This document shows positions 1-6,775 of a DNA stretch of 7,170 nucleotides, one piece after another. The notes below the pieces were generated by a model, which saw only the letters and a program-made list of their open reading frames with translations, had not been told where the DNA came from and did not search any database. The translations under genes were made by a program, and so were the position numbers. The DNA comes from Spirochaetaceae bacterium (lineage in GTDB: Bacteria; Spirochaetota; Spirochaetia; SZUA-6; Fen-1364), in contig PMDT01000138.1 in assembly GCA_003154555.1 (NCBI GenBank), forward strand, positions 1,911 to 9,080, written 5' to 3'. How positions within the stretch are numbered: position 1 is the stretch's first letter; each line of letters opens with the position of its first letter.

Positions 1-320
1 AGGGCGTTCAGCAGCTCCCGGTCGGCCATGAGCGGACCGAGGGGCGTCTCGTAGCAGTCCTCGAAGGCGCAAAGGATTCCGTCAGTCGGACCGAGGTGTC
101 CGCCGATAATGACAATAGTGTCCATGCCGCGAGCGATTCGTGACAGAACCTCCAGCGCAATGCCGCCGGAGAACTCCCACCCCGCATGCGGCGCGACGCC
201 GGCCACACCGGTCGCGCGGCCCGTGGGAAGCGTTTCCAGCAGCGCCTCGATAGCCTGCCGGGTCTGCTCCGCGGTATCCGGATACCACCCCCGGGGAAGG
301 CAACGTCTGCGCACCCTCAT
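1..320 (-). CDS. Memo-family protein (AmmeMemoRadiSam system protein B), N-terminal part, cut by window edge
   Basis: This is a partial gene: 106 complete codons are visible and the rest lies left of position 1. The N-terminus has the Memo pattern: a GWYPDT segment (residues 11-16; family form is usually xWYPxD), the PHAGWEFSG motif at 44-52, IIGGH at 71-75, and ETPLGPLMADRELL at 91-104, matching the family's ETPLG..vD.e.i. His45 and His75 correspond to two of the three conserved pocket residues (His, His, Cys) of the non-haem-dioxygenase-like Memo fold; the Cys would lie beyond the edge. Family members are usually about 260-290 residues. In bacteria they often sit beside AMMECR1 and radical SAM genes, neither of which is visible here. 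The biochemical role in bacteria is not settled. The ATG at 318-320 has a GGAGG Shine-Dalgarno (326-330) five bases upstream. It is transcribed divergently from the gene at 413. Confidence 0.88.
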   Translation of the reverse strand, partial: MRVRRRCLPRGWYPDTAEQTRQAIEALLETLPTGRATGVAGVAPHAGWEFSGGIALEVLSRIARGMDTIVIIGGHLGPTDGILCAFEDCYETPLGPLMADRELLNA

Positions 321-325
321 TCCGA

Positions 326-330
326 CCTCC
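326..330 (-). promoter_or_regulatory. Shine-Dalgarno of the Memo-family gene
   Basis: GGAGG on the minus strand lies five bases before the ATG at 320-318. It supports that start and shows that the gene, although cut by the edge, begins inside the window. Confidence 0.7.
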
Positions 331-380
331 GGTTTCGTTTTGACTTCTCTTTCCCCGGCCTCCCCGGGAACGGTGAAAGA

Positions 381-390
381 GAGTATACTC
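381..390. promoter_or_regulatory. Perfect palindrome GAGTATACTC, candidate bidirectional -10 element or operator
   Basis: The 92-bp spacer between the divergent starts at 320 (minus) and 413 (plus) contains this perfect 10-bp palindrome. It reads TATACT on the plus strand (384-389) and again on the minus strand (387-382), so it could act as a -10 box in both directions. A plus-strand start near 396 would give a leader of about 17 nt and a minus-strand start near 375 a leader of about 55 nt. No convincing -35 hexamer lies 16-18 bp away on either strand. A TTGACT at 340-345 is 38 bp from the plus-strand -10 and too far to pair with it. The spacer also holds an imperfect GC-rich inverted repeat at 351-370 (TTCCC...GGGAA). 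Confidence 0.35.
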
Positions 391-412
391 CCGACAAGGT
401 GGGGAGAGCAGC

Positions 413-1633
413 ATGGATAAGCGCTTTTCTTTGATCTTCCTCATCGTGAGCGGCGCCTTTTTCCTGTTCATCGTCGGGCTCACGGGTTTCAGGATCGAGC
501 AGTCGCGGCGCCACAACGCAGAGCTCGCCCGTGAGCGGGTCCCTGCCCTCGTCGCAAAGACCGTCTCCCTGCGGGATTCAACCGGGGGCTTCGGAACGCC
601 CGAGTTCAGAAAGAACATGAAGGACGTCTTCGACGCCGAGCCGAGGCTCCTGCTGCTTTCCCTGCATTCCCCCTCTGACGGGATGCTCTACGTCGTTGCC
701 CGGACGAAATCATACTTGAAGGTCCCGGCAGAGCCCACCCCTGACTGGCGGGGAACGCCTGCGTATGACATGAGCCGGGGTTACGACGTCCTGGCGAGCG
801 AGCCGATTCCCGGAAGCATCCCGGGTCTCACGCTGGACGCCCTTTTCGTCGTCATGGGCCGTGAGGACCTTTACCCGGTCGTCCGAGACGACCTGTACCT
901 TTTCCTCGCATTTCTCCTTGTCTGTGGCGTGATCATCCTCATTTTCATGAGCGTCCAGATGGACGATTCCGGGAGCGATCACCGACGCGTCCGCCCCGCC
1001 GCCGCCGCTCATGCTCCTTCTGCACCGCATGCTGCACCGCCGCGGGAAGAGGCGGCTTCACAGGAGGCAGAGCCTCGACGGCCGCAAACTGGTCCTGCAT
1101 CTGAATCACCCGAGCCGAAGGTGCAGGGACTCACCTCCCCCCGCACGGGGCTGGTCTGGGCGGAGTTCCTCGAGCCGCGCCTCCGCGCAGAGCTGGAGCG
1201 GGCTTCCTCATCCGACCAGGACATCTCCGTGGCGCGCATCCGCATCGACGAACCCTATGTCGACCAGCGCCTTCCCCTGGTGACCGCGGAAATCGCGCGC
1301 CTGCTGAAGCAGTCGTTCCCTCTCCATGACCTCATCTTCGAAGCGGGAAATGACGGGTATACCGTCATCCTCCCCGATTCCGAGGTGGACGCGGCCCTGC
1401 GCGTTCTGGAGGAGTTCCGCAAGAAGACAGGCGCGACCGCCATCGAAGGCATGACGCGAAGCGTTTCGATCGGGGTAAGCTCGCGCGGCGGAAGGCTGAT
1501 CCAGGAGAACGTGCTGCGTGAAGAAGCGGATATCGCGGTCGCCAAGGCATCGCGGGAAGGCGGCAATCAGGTCATCGGCTTCCGCGTCGATGCTTCCCGA
1601 TTCCGCACCTCCCTCACGGGGAGCCTGTCGTAA
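413..1633 (+). CDS. Membrane-anchored sensor protein with degenerate GGDEF domain
   Basis: This 406-residue protein has a first membrane segment at about 6-26, a predicted periplasmic region at about 27-160, a second membrane segment at about 161-181, a disordered Ala/Pro/Glu-rich linker at about 185-245 and a cytoplasmic GGDEF-like domain at about 247-392. The C-terminal domain keeps late GGDEF landmarks: VILP (318-321), T.SVSIGVS (348-356), EAD.A.AKA (371-379) and GGNQV (383-387). The active-site loop is G312-N-D-G-Y316 instead of GGDEF, and the upstream FK.iND..GH substrate motif is absent. Catalytic diguanylate cyclase activity is therefore unlikely; a c-di-GMP or nucleotide receptor or a protein-interaction role is more plausible. 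The periplasmic region matches no family I recognise and may be a divergent Cache/PAS-like sensor. The start is supported by GGGGAGAG at 401-408. The 3' end overlaps the convergent DUF4340 gene by 20 bp. Confidence 0.8.
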   Translation: MDKRFSLIFLIVSGAFFLFIVGLTGFRIEQSRRHNAELARERVPALVAKTVSLRDSTGGFGTPEFRKNMKDVFDAEPRLLLLSLHSPSDGMLYVVARTKSYLKVPAEPTPDWRGTPAYDMSRGYDVLASEPIPGSIPGLTLDALFVVMGREDLYPVVRDDLYLFLAFLLVCGVIILIFMSVQMDDSGSDHRRVRPAAAAHAPSAPHAAPPREEAASQEAEPRRPQTGPASESPEPKVQGLTSPRTGLVWAEFLEPRLRAELERASSSDQDISVARIRIDEPYVDQRLPLVTAEIARLLKQSFPLHDLIFEAGNDGYTVILPDSEVDAALRVLEEFRKKTGATAIEGMTRSVSIGVSSRGGRLIQENVLREEADIAVAKASREGGNQVIGFRVDASRFRTSLTGSLS

Positions 1634-2603
1634 ACGCTTTTTCGCTCTTGAGAATTTCCTGGTATCGCCATTCGGGGACAAGCCACGGGACCGGGGTGCC
1701 CACAAGAACACAAGGATAGCGGGCGTCTGCCTGTCGCGCGCCAAAAAGAAGCGTGTAGGATCGATTGTCACTTCCCGTGAGATTGATGACGGCCTGCGCA
1801 GTTGACTCGTCCGGAGCGAGGTGGCTGTCCAGGAGAAAGTCGCCACCGGAGATCCCGGCAACGGATGAGGCAACGGAGCTGAGCTTGTCCTGCTGAATCT
1901 TGACCGACGTCTTGCCTTCAATCACCCAGGCATTCACATTCTGCGCACTGCGCTCCCTCGTGGCAGTCCACGAGAAAGCCAGGGCGCCCTTTTGCGCAAC
2001 CGAAAGTCGAATAATCGAATCCCCCGTGACCGTGGAGGGCAGTATTCTCATTTCGGCCCAGTACGTCCGGTCGGTCGTCACCGCTCCAGAAAGCGCCGCA
2101 CCCGTCAGGTAGACCTCGTTGTGACCCGCGGGCTGGACGTACATCCCCTGGGAGCCCGCTGCGGCGCTTCCCGCGTGCAGCTCGGCGAGCACCTCGCTTC
2201 CCGAGCCTCTGAGAACGACGCGCGTGCCGGCGGCGGCACCCAGGCCAAGCGATGCCAGGGACGCCGCATCCCGGGTCACCAGGGTGCCGCGAGCCAGCGC
2301 CGCCATGTCATTCACGAAGCTGTCCGCCCGGGACTGCGAAGCCGGATACGGGACGCCCGCGATGTCCAGCGTCCACCCTCCGCCGGCAGCGTCCTGACCG
2401 GCGGCTTTCGTGATGACGATCCGGGTCGTGGCATCGCTGATTTCGATCTGCCTCACGAGGCTCGGGCGGAGCCCGGGAAAAAGGGCCGCATCAGCCGCTC
2501 TTTTCGACGCGGATGCGGGCGCGAAAACCGCACCGAAGACCAACGCCGCAAGCAGGACGATGAAAAGTGCGCCCAGCGCGGTGACAGCGGTGCGGAAGCT
2601 CAT
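1614..2603 (-). CDS. DUF4340 domain-containing lipid-bilayer-anchored protein, last gene of the Gld-like ABC operon
   Basis: This 329-residue protein has one N-terminal membrane segment (about 7-29), and the rest is predicted to be extracytoplasmic. It follows the DUF4340 pattern: a beta-rich unit starting VRQIEISD (50-57) with a GGWTLD core (75-80) and a helix containing SFVNDMAAL (95-103), then TYWAEMRILP (180-189), then a second similar unit starting SIIRLSVAQ (196-204) with NAWVIEG (224-230) and a following helix. A C-terminal segment (272-318) resembles the tail of the repeat. DUF4340 proteins are typically encoded next to GldG-like proteins and presumably form the extracytoplasmic part of the same complex; their biochemical role is unknown. 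The ATG overlaps the upstream stop as ATGA (2600-2603). A GGGAG Shine-Dalgarno lies at 2615-2611 inside the upstream gene. No terminator follows, and the 3' end runs into the convergent gene. Confidence 0.85.
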   Translation of the reverse strand: MSFRTAVTALGALFIVLLAALVFGAVFAPASASKRAADAALFPGLRPSLVRQIEISDATTRIVITKAAGQDAAGGGWTLDIAGVPYPASQSRADSFVNDMAALARGTLVTRDAASLASLGLGAAAGTRVVLRGSGSEVLAELHAGSAAAGSQGMYVQPAGHNEVYLTGAALSGAVTTDRTYWAEMRILPSTVTGDSIIRLSVAQKGALAFSWTATRERSAQNVNAWVIEGKTSVKIQQDKLSSVASSVAGISGGDFLLDSHLAPDESTAQAVINLTGSDNRSYTLLFGARQADARYPCVLVGTPVPWLVPEWRYQEILKSEKAFTTGSP

Positions 2604-4234
2604 GCCGATTCTCCCGGCGACTCGTGTTTGCGCCGCCTTCTCCGCAGAAGCCGGAACACCCCCACCAGGATGACGAGCAGCGGAACGATCACCACGTTCA
2701 CCGCGATGCTGGTCCGCATCGCCGCGGCTTTTGCCGCCGGATCGGGGAGAAGGTCCAGGCGGGTATCAGCCTGTGCGCGCGTTTTAATCGCCAGCAGGTC
2801 GTCCTCCTGCGAAAGCCACTCGGCGCAATTGGAAAGGAACGTCATGTTGTAGCTCGCCTGCGTGTATTGGGCGATGTCGGAGGCAAAGGCGGCGTCGCCC
2901 ACCACGATGAGACGCGTCGGCGGGCTTTCCGTCACGGCGGGCGTCGTTGCCTTGTCGCCCGAAGGCGCGGGAATCGGGCGGCCCGCGTAGCCGCTGTGGA
3001 ATGTGCCCGTGAGCGCGAGCGCCACATCGATCTGTGCGGGAGAGCCCTGCGTCGGCCCTTTCATGGTCTGCACGATCATTGGATTTGTTTCGAACGGATC
3101 CTTCATCGCCCAGGCGTTCGGCGACGTCCGCGCGAGCACCTCCGCGCTCACGCCCTGGCGTTCGATCGGTTCAACGGGCGCCGCCCAGTACAGGTCCAGG
3201 CCGCCGAATCGGGCGGTGATGGGGTGTGTTGCATCCGTGTTTCGCGCCGCAACGGAGATCCACGCGGGATAGGGCACGATCATGTACCTTCCCTGCTGGA
3301 CGCTGAAGGAGATGCGTTGATCCAGCGTGTCCAGCACGATTTCGGGGGCGACGCGGGCCCCATAGACGCCAAGGGCATCCTCGACCGCCGTGTTCTTGTT
3401 GACACGGGCAACCAGGCCCGCCGCCAGGTCGATATCGACCGGGTCCACGGCGAAGAGCACCCTTCCCCCCCGCATGATAAACTGGTCAACGGCGAATGCG
3501 GCAGAGTCGTCCATGTCGCGGGTGCCGATCACGAAGAGGACACCCAGCTCCGCCGGGATCGGGGCGCCCCGCTCCACCTCCTGCACCTTGAACTGAAAAC
3601 CCAGCTCCTGCTGGAGGTAGCGGTAGTCCTGTCCGAGGCTCCTGCGCGAGTCACCGAGAAGGACGCCGATCGTGCGTGTGCGGGCAGAAACGAGCGAACG
3701 GATCTGCGAGGAAAGATCGTATTCGAGCGTGGAGAGGTCCGACACGAAGGGCAGCGCCGCGACCCTGTCGAGGTAGCGCAGCACGATACCGCTGTAGACA
3801 GTGGCGAGATTGACCTGGTCGCGCTCCACCACCTGCATCTGGCGGGCGCGGACGCCGAGTGATTCGACGTTGACGCCCTGCCCGGACTTCAGGGGGTCCA
3901 ACGCGCGCACAATGATGCGGCCGCGTGACCATGTCGCGTATTCGTCCAGCAGGTCCTGGATCTGGGATGGGAAGAGTGAACGGCCGCGCAGGGTGTCGGA
4001 GACGTAGTACGTGATGGAAAGCGGCTCCGGGAGACTCGCAACCATCGAGCGGGTGGCGGCGGAAAGCGTGTAGATGCCATTGCGGCTCAGGTCGGCGCGG
4101 AAAAAGAAGCGCGCACTCACGAGGAAAGCGAGCAGCATGTCGAGCACGACGAGCAGCGCGATCACGCGCCGCTTGAATCTGCGCGTTTCCACAGGATTCC
4201 GCCGCGGATGCTGTCCGGTTCCTGCCGCCTTCAT
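2600..4234 (-). CDS. gldG: GldG-family ABC transporter auxiliary protein
   Basis: This 544-residue protein has an N-terminal membrane anchor (about 24-45) preceded by a basic cytoplasmic tail, a large extracytoplasmic domain, and a C-terminal membrane segment (about 509-530) followed by a run of arginines at 529-535. The family signature follows TM1: FRADLSRNGIYTLS (45-58), then LPEPLSITYYVS (68-79), which matches the conserved start of the ABC-type uncharacterised transport domain. Other landmarks are FVIGTRDMDDSAAF (234-247), GGRVLFAVDP (256-265), and VVGDAAFASD near 444-453, typical of the domain's end. In Flavobacterium GldG acts with GldA and GldF in gliding; homologues are widespread in non-gliders, where the substrate is unknown. 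The gene overlaps both neighbours by 4 nt. The symbol denotes family membership, not proven gliding function. The Shine-Dalgarno GAGGA (4246-4242) sits inside a small inverted repeat. Confidence 0.88.
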   Translation of the reverse strand: MKAAGTGQHPRRNPVETRRFKRRVIALLVVLDMLLAFLVSARFFFRADLSRNGIYTLSAATRSMVASLPEPLSITYYVSDTLRGRSLFPSQIQDLLDEYATWSRGRIIVRALDPLKSGQGVNVESLGVRARQMQVVERDQVNLATVYSGIVLRYLDRVAALPFVSDLSTLEYDLSSQIRSLVSARTRTIGVLLGDSRRSLGQDYRYLQQELGFQFKVQEVERGAPIPAELGVLFVIGTRDMDDSAAFAVDQFIMRGGRVLFAVDPVDIDLAAGLVARVNKNTAVEDALGVYGARVAPEIVLDTLDQRISFSVQQGRYMIVPYPAWISVAARNTDATHPITARFGGLDLYWAAPVEPIERQGVSAEVLARTSPNAWAMKDPFETNPMIVQTMKGPTQGSPAQIDVALALTGTFHSGYAGRPIPAPSGDKATTPAVTESPPTRLIVVGDAAFASDIAQYTQASYNMTFLSNCAEWLSQEDDLLAIKTRAQADTRLDLLPDPAAKAAAMRTSIAVNVVIVPLLVILVGVFRLLRRRRRKHESPGESA

Positions 4235-4950
4235 GAGGATTTCCTCACCATCAGGACCCGTACGTTCAGAAAGAGGAAGAGCGCGATGGCGAGAAGGAAA
4301 TAGAGCAGGTCGCGGCTGTCGATGATGCCGCGATTGAAGCTGTCGAAATGGTGTCCGAACGAGACATAGCCCAGGACCGCGGAAAGCCAGGAGGGCAGCC
4401 CGACTGCCTCCGGAAGCTGACCGGCCAGCGTCAGAGCCACGAGCGCGAGACCCGTGAGGATGAACGCGGCGACCTGGTTGGTCGACAGCGCGGAGATAAA
4501 CAACCCTACGGAGATGCCCGCCGCGCCGATCAGGAGCACGCCCAGATACTGTCCGGCGATCTGCCCCCAGTCGAATACGCCCATGCGGGAGAGGAAAAGC
4601 GGCAGCGGCAGGGACAGGACGACCACGAGCAGGAGCAGCCCGAAGATGCCGACGAATTTTCCCAGCACCACCTCCCCTTCACGGAACGGCAACGAAAGGA
4701 GGACTTCCAGTGTCCCCATCCTCCTCTCCTCGGCCCACGAGCGCATCGTGAGGGCGGGAACGAGGAAAATGAACACAGTCGGCACGATGGTGAAATAGAT
4801 GCGCAGAGACGCCTCATTCTGCGCGAAGAACTGGTTGAGGAAAAAGACCCACACGGTCGTGAAGACAAGGTAGGCCACTGCGACAATATAGGCGACGGGC
4901 GAGTTGAACGCCGCCTGGAGCTCGCGACGCGCAATCGTCAGTGTCTTCAT
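4231..4950 (-). CDS. gldF: ABC-2 type permease, GldF-like
   Basis: This 239-residue integral membrane protein has six predicted membrane segments at about 18-39, 50-68, 98-118, 132-153, 160-177 and 213-234. Between segments 2 and 3 is the motif TMRSWAEERRMGTLEVLLSLP (68-88), the hallmark EER.xGTlE.LLslP loop of ABC-2/GldF permeases, thought to form the coupling region that contacts the ATPase. The N-terminus (MKTLTIARREL) is typical of the group. Length fits GldF-like permeases (about 240 residues). It would form the transmembrane channel with the upstream ATPase, most simply as a homodimer because only one permease gene is present. The start overlaps the ATPase stop as ATGA (4947-4950), with a GGAAAGG Shine-Dalgarno at 4965-4959. 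No export substrate can be inferred. Confidence 0.9.
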   Translation of the reverse strand: MKTLTIARRELQAAFNSPVAYIVAVAYLVFTTVWVFFLNQFFAQNEASLRIYFTIVPTVFIFLVPALTMRSWAEERRMGTLEVLLSLPFREGEVVLGKFVGIFGLLLLVVVLSLPLPLFLSRMGVFDWGQIAGQYLGVLLIGAAGISVGLFISALSTNQVAAFILTGLALVALTLAGQLPEAVGLPSWLSAVLGYVSFGHHFDSFNRGIIDSRDLLYFLLAIALFLFLNVRVLMVRKSS

Positions 4951-5888
4951 TGCTGCGGCCTTTCCGTGAGCGACAGGAAGATGTCCTCCAGGCTGATCCG
5001 CTGCGGCACCATTGCGATGATCTTCGCCCCCTGCGACGCCACCCAGTCAAAAATGGCTTCCTCCGCCCCCGCGTCGGGCGCCAGCGCCAGGCGCAGCTCC
5101 AACCTGCCCTCGGGGCCGGCCGCCTGCGAGACAATGCGCCGCACACCGCGCACCTGCGCAAGCATCGTGGCGTCAAGTGCCGCACGCACCCGCAGCGTGA
5201 GGTCGAGCAGACTCTCCCCCCGCATTCCACGTTCCATCTCTTCCTTTGTCCCCTGCGCGACGACTTTCCCGGCGGAAAGAATGAGGACGCGGTGGCACGT
5301 CGCCTCGACCTCCTGCAGGATGTGAGAAGAGAGCATGACGGTCTTCTCCGTGCCGAGCTTGCGGATGAGCTCGCGTATCTCCACGATCTGGCTGGGATCG
5401 AGCCCTGTCGTGGGCTCATCGAGAATGAGGATGCGCGGGTCGTGCAGGAGCGCCTGGGCCAGCCCCGTGCGCTGCCGGTATCCCTTGGAGAGCTCGCCGA
5501 TCAGGCGGTCGATGACGTCTGACAGGCCGCACTCCCCGACGACACGCTCCAGGGCGCGCGCCCATTCCACGCGGCGGAGGCCGCGGGCGTCACCAATGAA
5601 CCGGAGGTATTCGCGGACCGTGAGATCGGGATACAGGGGAGCGTTCTCGGGCAGGTAGCCGATTGATTCCTTGACCGCCAGGGGCGCAGACAGGACGTCA
5701 TTCCCGCCCACGCGGGCAGTCCCGGAGGTCGGAAAGAGCCCGCAGGTGAGTATCTTCATGATCGTGGTCTTGCCCGCCCCATTGGGCCCGAGCAGGCCGA
5801 GTATCTCTCCCGCGCTCACGGTGAATGAGACGTCGCGGACGGCCTCCAGGGTGCCGTATCGTTTCGACAGGCCGAGGGCTTCGATCAC
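4947..5888 (-). CDS. gldA: ABC transporter ATPase, GldA-like, with C-terminal DUF4162-type extension
   Basis: This 313-residue nucleotide-binding subunit has Walker A GPNGAGKT (34-41), signature motif LSKGYRQR (133-140), Walker B ILILDEP (153-159), D-loop TGLDP (161-165) and switch histidine H189 in LSSHI. At the Q-loop position it reads YLPENAPLY (78-86), the YLPE..PLY form seen in GldA-type and related ATPases, which lack the usual glutamine. Residues about 225-310 form the extra C-terminal domain common in ABC-2 exporter ATPases. The start codon is GTG (5886-5888), beginning VIEALGLSKRYG, which aligns with the family N-terminus. The likely ribosome site AAGGGA lies at the panB stop codon, about 8 nt upstream, and only 12 nt separate the two genes, so they are probably co-transcribed. 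It would power the permease at 4231-4950. Confidence 0.92.
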   Translation of the reverse strand: MIEALGLSKRYGTLEAVRDVSFTVSAGEILGLLGPNGAGKTTIMKILTCGLFPTSGTARVGGNDVLSAPLAVKESIGYLPENAPLYPDLTVREYLRFIGDARGLRRVEWARALERVVGECGLSDVIDRLIGELSKGYRQRTGLAQALLHDPRILILDEPTTGLDPSQIVEIRELIRKLGTEKTVMLSSHILQEVEATCHRVLILSAGKVVAQGTKEEMERGMRGESLLDLTLRVRAALDATMLAQVRGVRRIVSQAAGPEGRLELRLALAPDAGAEEAIFDWVASQGAKIIAMVPQRISLEDIFLSLTERPQQ

Positions 5889-5900
5889 GTGCCGCGTCCC

Positions 5901-6755
5901 TTACATGTGCAGGGCCTTCCGGAGCTCGGCCACCGCTTCTTCCTTCATCGTGAATGTATGCTCCTCCGCGGGGAACTTCTTTTCCTGCACGTCGGAGATG
6001 TACGACTTCACGGCCTGGAGCTGGACGGAGTAGATGTCAGCATAGACCTTCACGAATTTCGGCGTGAATCTGCGGAAGAGCCCCACCAGGTCGTGCAGCA
6101 CGAGGACCTGCCCGTCGCATTCCAGGCCGCCGCCGATGCCGATGGTGGGAACGGAGAGCTTTTCGGTGATGATAGCCGCAAGTTGCCGGGGAATGGCTTC
6201 CAGGACGATGGCAAAGGCGCCTGCCTCCTCGAGGGACAGGGCGTCATCAACGACCTTGCGCGCCGCATCGAGCGACTTTCCCTGCACCTTGAAACCGCCC
6301 AGCATGTTCGCGGTCTGCGGGGTAAGGCCGATGTGACCGAAGACGGGGATGCCGGCCGTCACGATCGCCTTCACCACGGGCGCCATCTCCTGGCCGCCCT
6401 CCAGCTTCACCGAGTCGCAGCCGCCGTCCTTATAGAGGATGCCGGCATTCGTCACCGCCTGCTCGCGGCTGATATTGTACGACATGAAGGGCATGTCGCC
6501 GACCACGTGGCTGCGCTTGACGCCGCGCATGACCGCCCGCGTGTGATTCAACATCTCGTCCATCGTCACGGGCACGGTGTCCTTGTAGCCCAGCTCGACC
6601 ATCCCGAGGCTGTCGCCCACAAGAATGATGTCGATGCCTGCCTCATCCACGCATTGCGCCTGCGGGAAGGAGTAGGCGGTGATCATGGAGATCTTCTTCC
6701 CCTCCTTTTTCATTGCCAGCAGGTCGGGGATCATGATCTTCCTGATTTCGCTCAT
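5901..6755 (-). CDS. panB: 3-methyl-2-oxobutanoate hydroxymethyltransferase (ketopantoate hydroxymethyltransferase)
   Basis: PanB transfers a hydroxymethyl group from 5,10-methylene-tetrahydrofolate to 3-methyl-2-oxobutanoate, making ketopantoate, the first committed step to pantothenate and CoA; it is cytosolic. The 284-residue length is slightly above the E. coli enzyme (264). Mg-binding positions are present: D48 in LVGDSLGM, D87 in VGDMPF and E119 in VKLEGG. The catalytic glutamate is E186 in LEAIP. HIGLTPQ (141-147), GGFKVQG (153-159), DGQVLVLHD (214-222) and PAEEHTF (262-268) are also conserved. Oddities are TAYS instead of the usual TAYD (residues 26-29) and GIGGG instead of GIGAG (206-210). 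The ATG at 6753-6755 has GAGGAG at 6769-6764, eight bases upstream. No panC, panD or panE is visible. It appears to lead the operon with the ABC genes. Confidence 0.93.
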   Translation of the reverse strand: MSEIRKIMIPDLLAMKKEGKKISMITAYSFPQAQCVDEAGIDIILVGDSLGMVELGYKDTVPVTMDEMLNHTRAVMRGVKRSHVVGDMPFMSYNISREQAVTNAGILYKDGGCDSVKLEGGQEMAPVVKAIVTAGIPVFGHIGLTPQTANMLGGFKVQGKSLDAARKVVDDALSLEEAGAFAIVLEAIPRQLAAIITEKLSVPTIGIGGGLECDGQVLVLHDLVGLFRRFTPKFVKVYADIYSVQLQAVKSYISDVQEKKFPAEEHTFTMKEEAVAELRKALHM

Positions 6756-6763
6756 GGTGCATG

Positions 6764-6769
6764 CTCCTC
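6764..6769 (-). promoter_or_regulatory. Shine-Dalgarno of panB
   Basis: GAGGAG on the minus strand lies eight bases before the ATG at 6755-6753. A second ATG at 6762-6760, only one base from this site, is in another frame and too close to it, so the site decides for the 6755 start. Confidence 0.65.
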
Positions 6770-6775
6770 ACAAGG

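Noticed and set aside
990..1010. GCC/CGC-rich run as a simple-sequence repeat or phase-variable tract
   Set aside because: It encodes the Ala-rich part of the protein's linker, is short and imperfect, and is not a homopolymer or clean tandem unit likely to slip.
1631..1670. T-rich stretch after the GGDEF-like gene as an intrinsic terminator
   Set aside because: The run of five T's at about 1638-1642 is not preceded by a stable GC-rich hairpin, and it lies within the convergent DUF4340 coding region.
1208..1921. Minus-strand open frame (237 codons) across the GGDEF/DUF4340 boundary
   Set aside because: It overlaps both real genes in another frame and shows no recognisable domain.
2624..3862. 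Long plus-strand open frame (412 codons) opposite the gldG-like gene
   Set aside because: It is an antisense shadow of a clear GldG-family gene in GC-rich DNA. Its translation is rich in His, Arg and Gly with no domain pattern, and the frame has no convincing ribosome site.
4348..5325. Plus-strand open frame (325 codons) across the permease and ATPase genes
   Set aside because: It spans the junction of two well-identified minus-strand genes and encodes charged low-complexity sequence.
6760..6762. Alternative upstream ATG for panB
   Set aside because: It is 7 nt from the chosen ATG and therefore out of frame. It begins a short Arg/His-rich frame with no family match.
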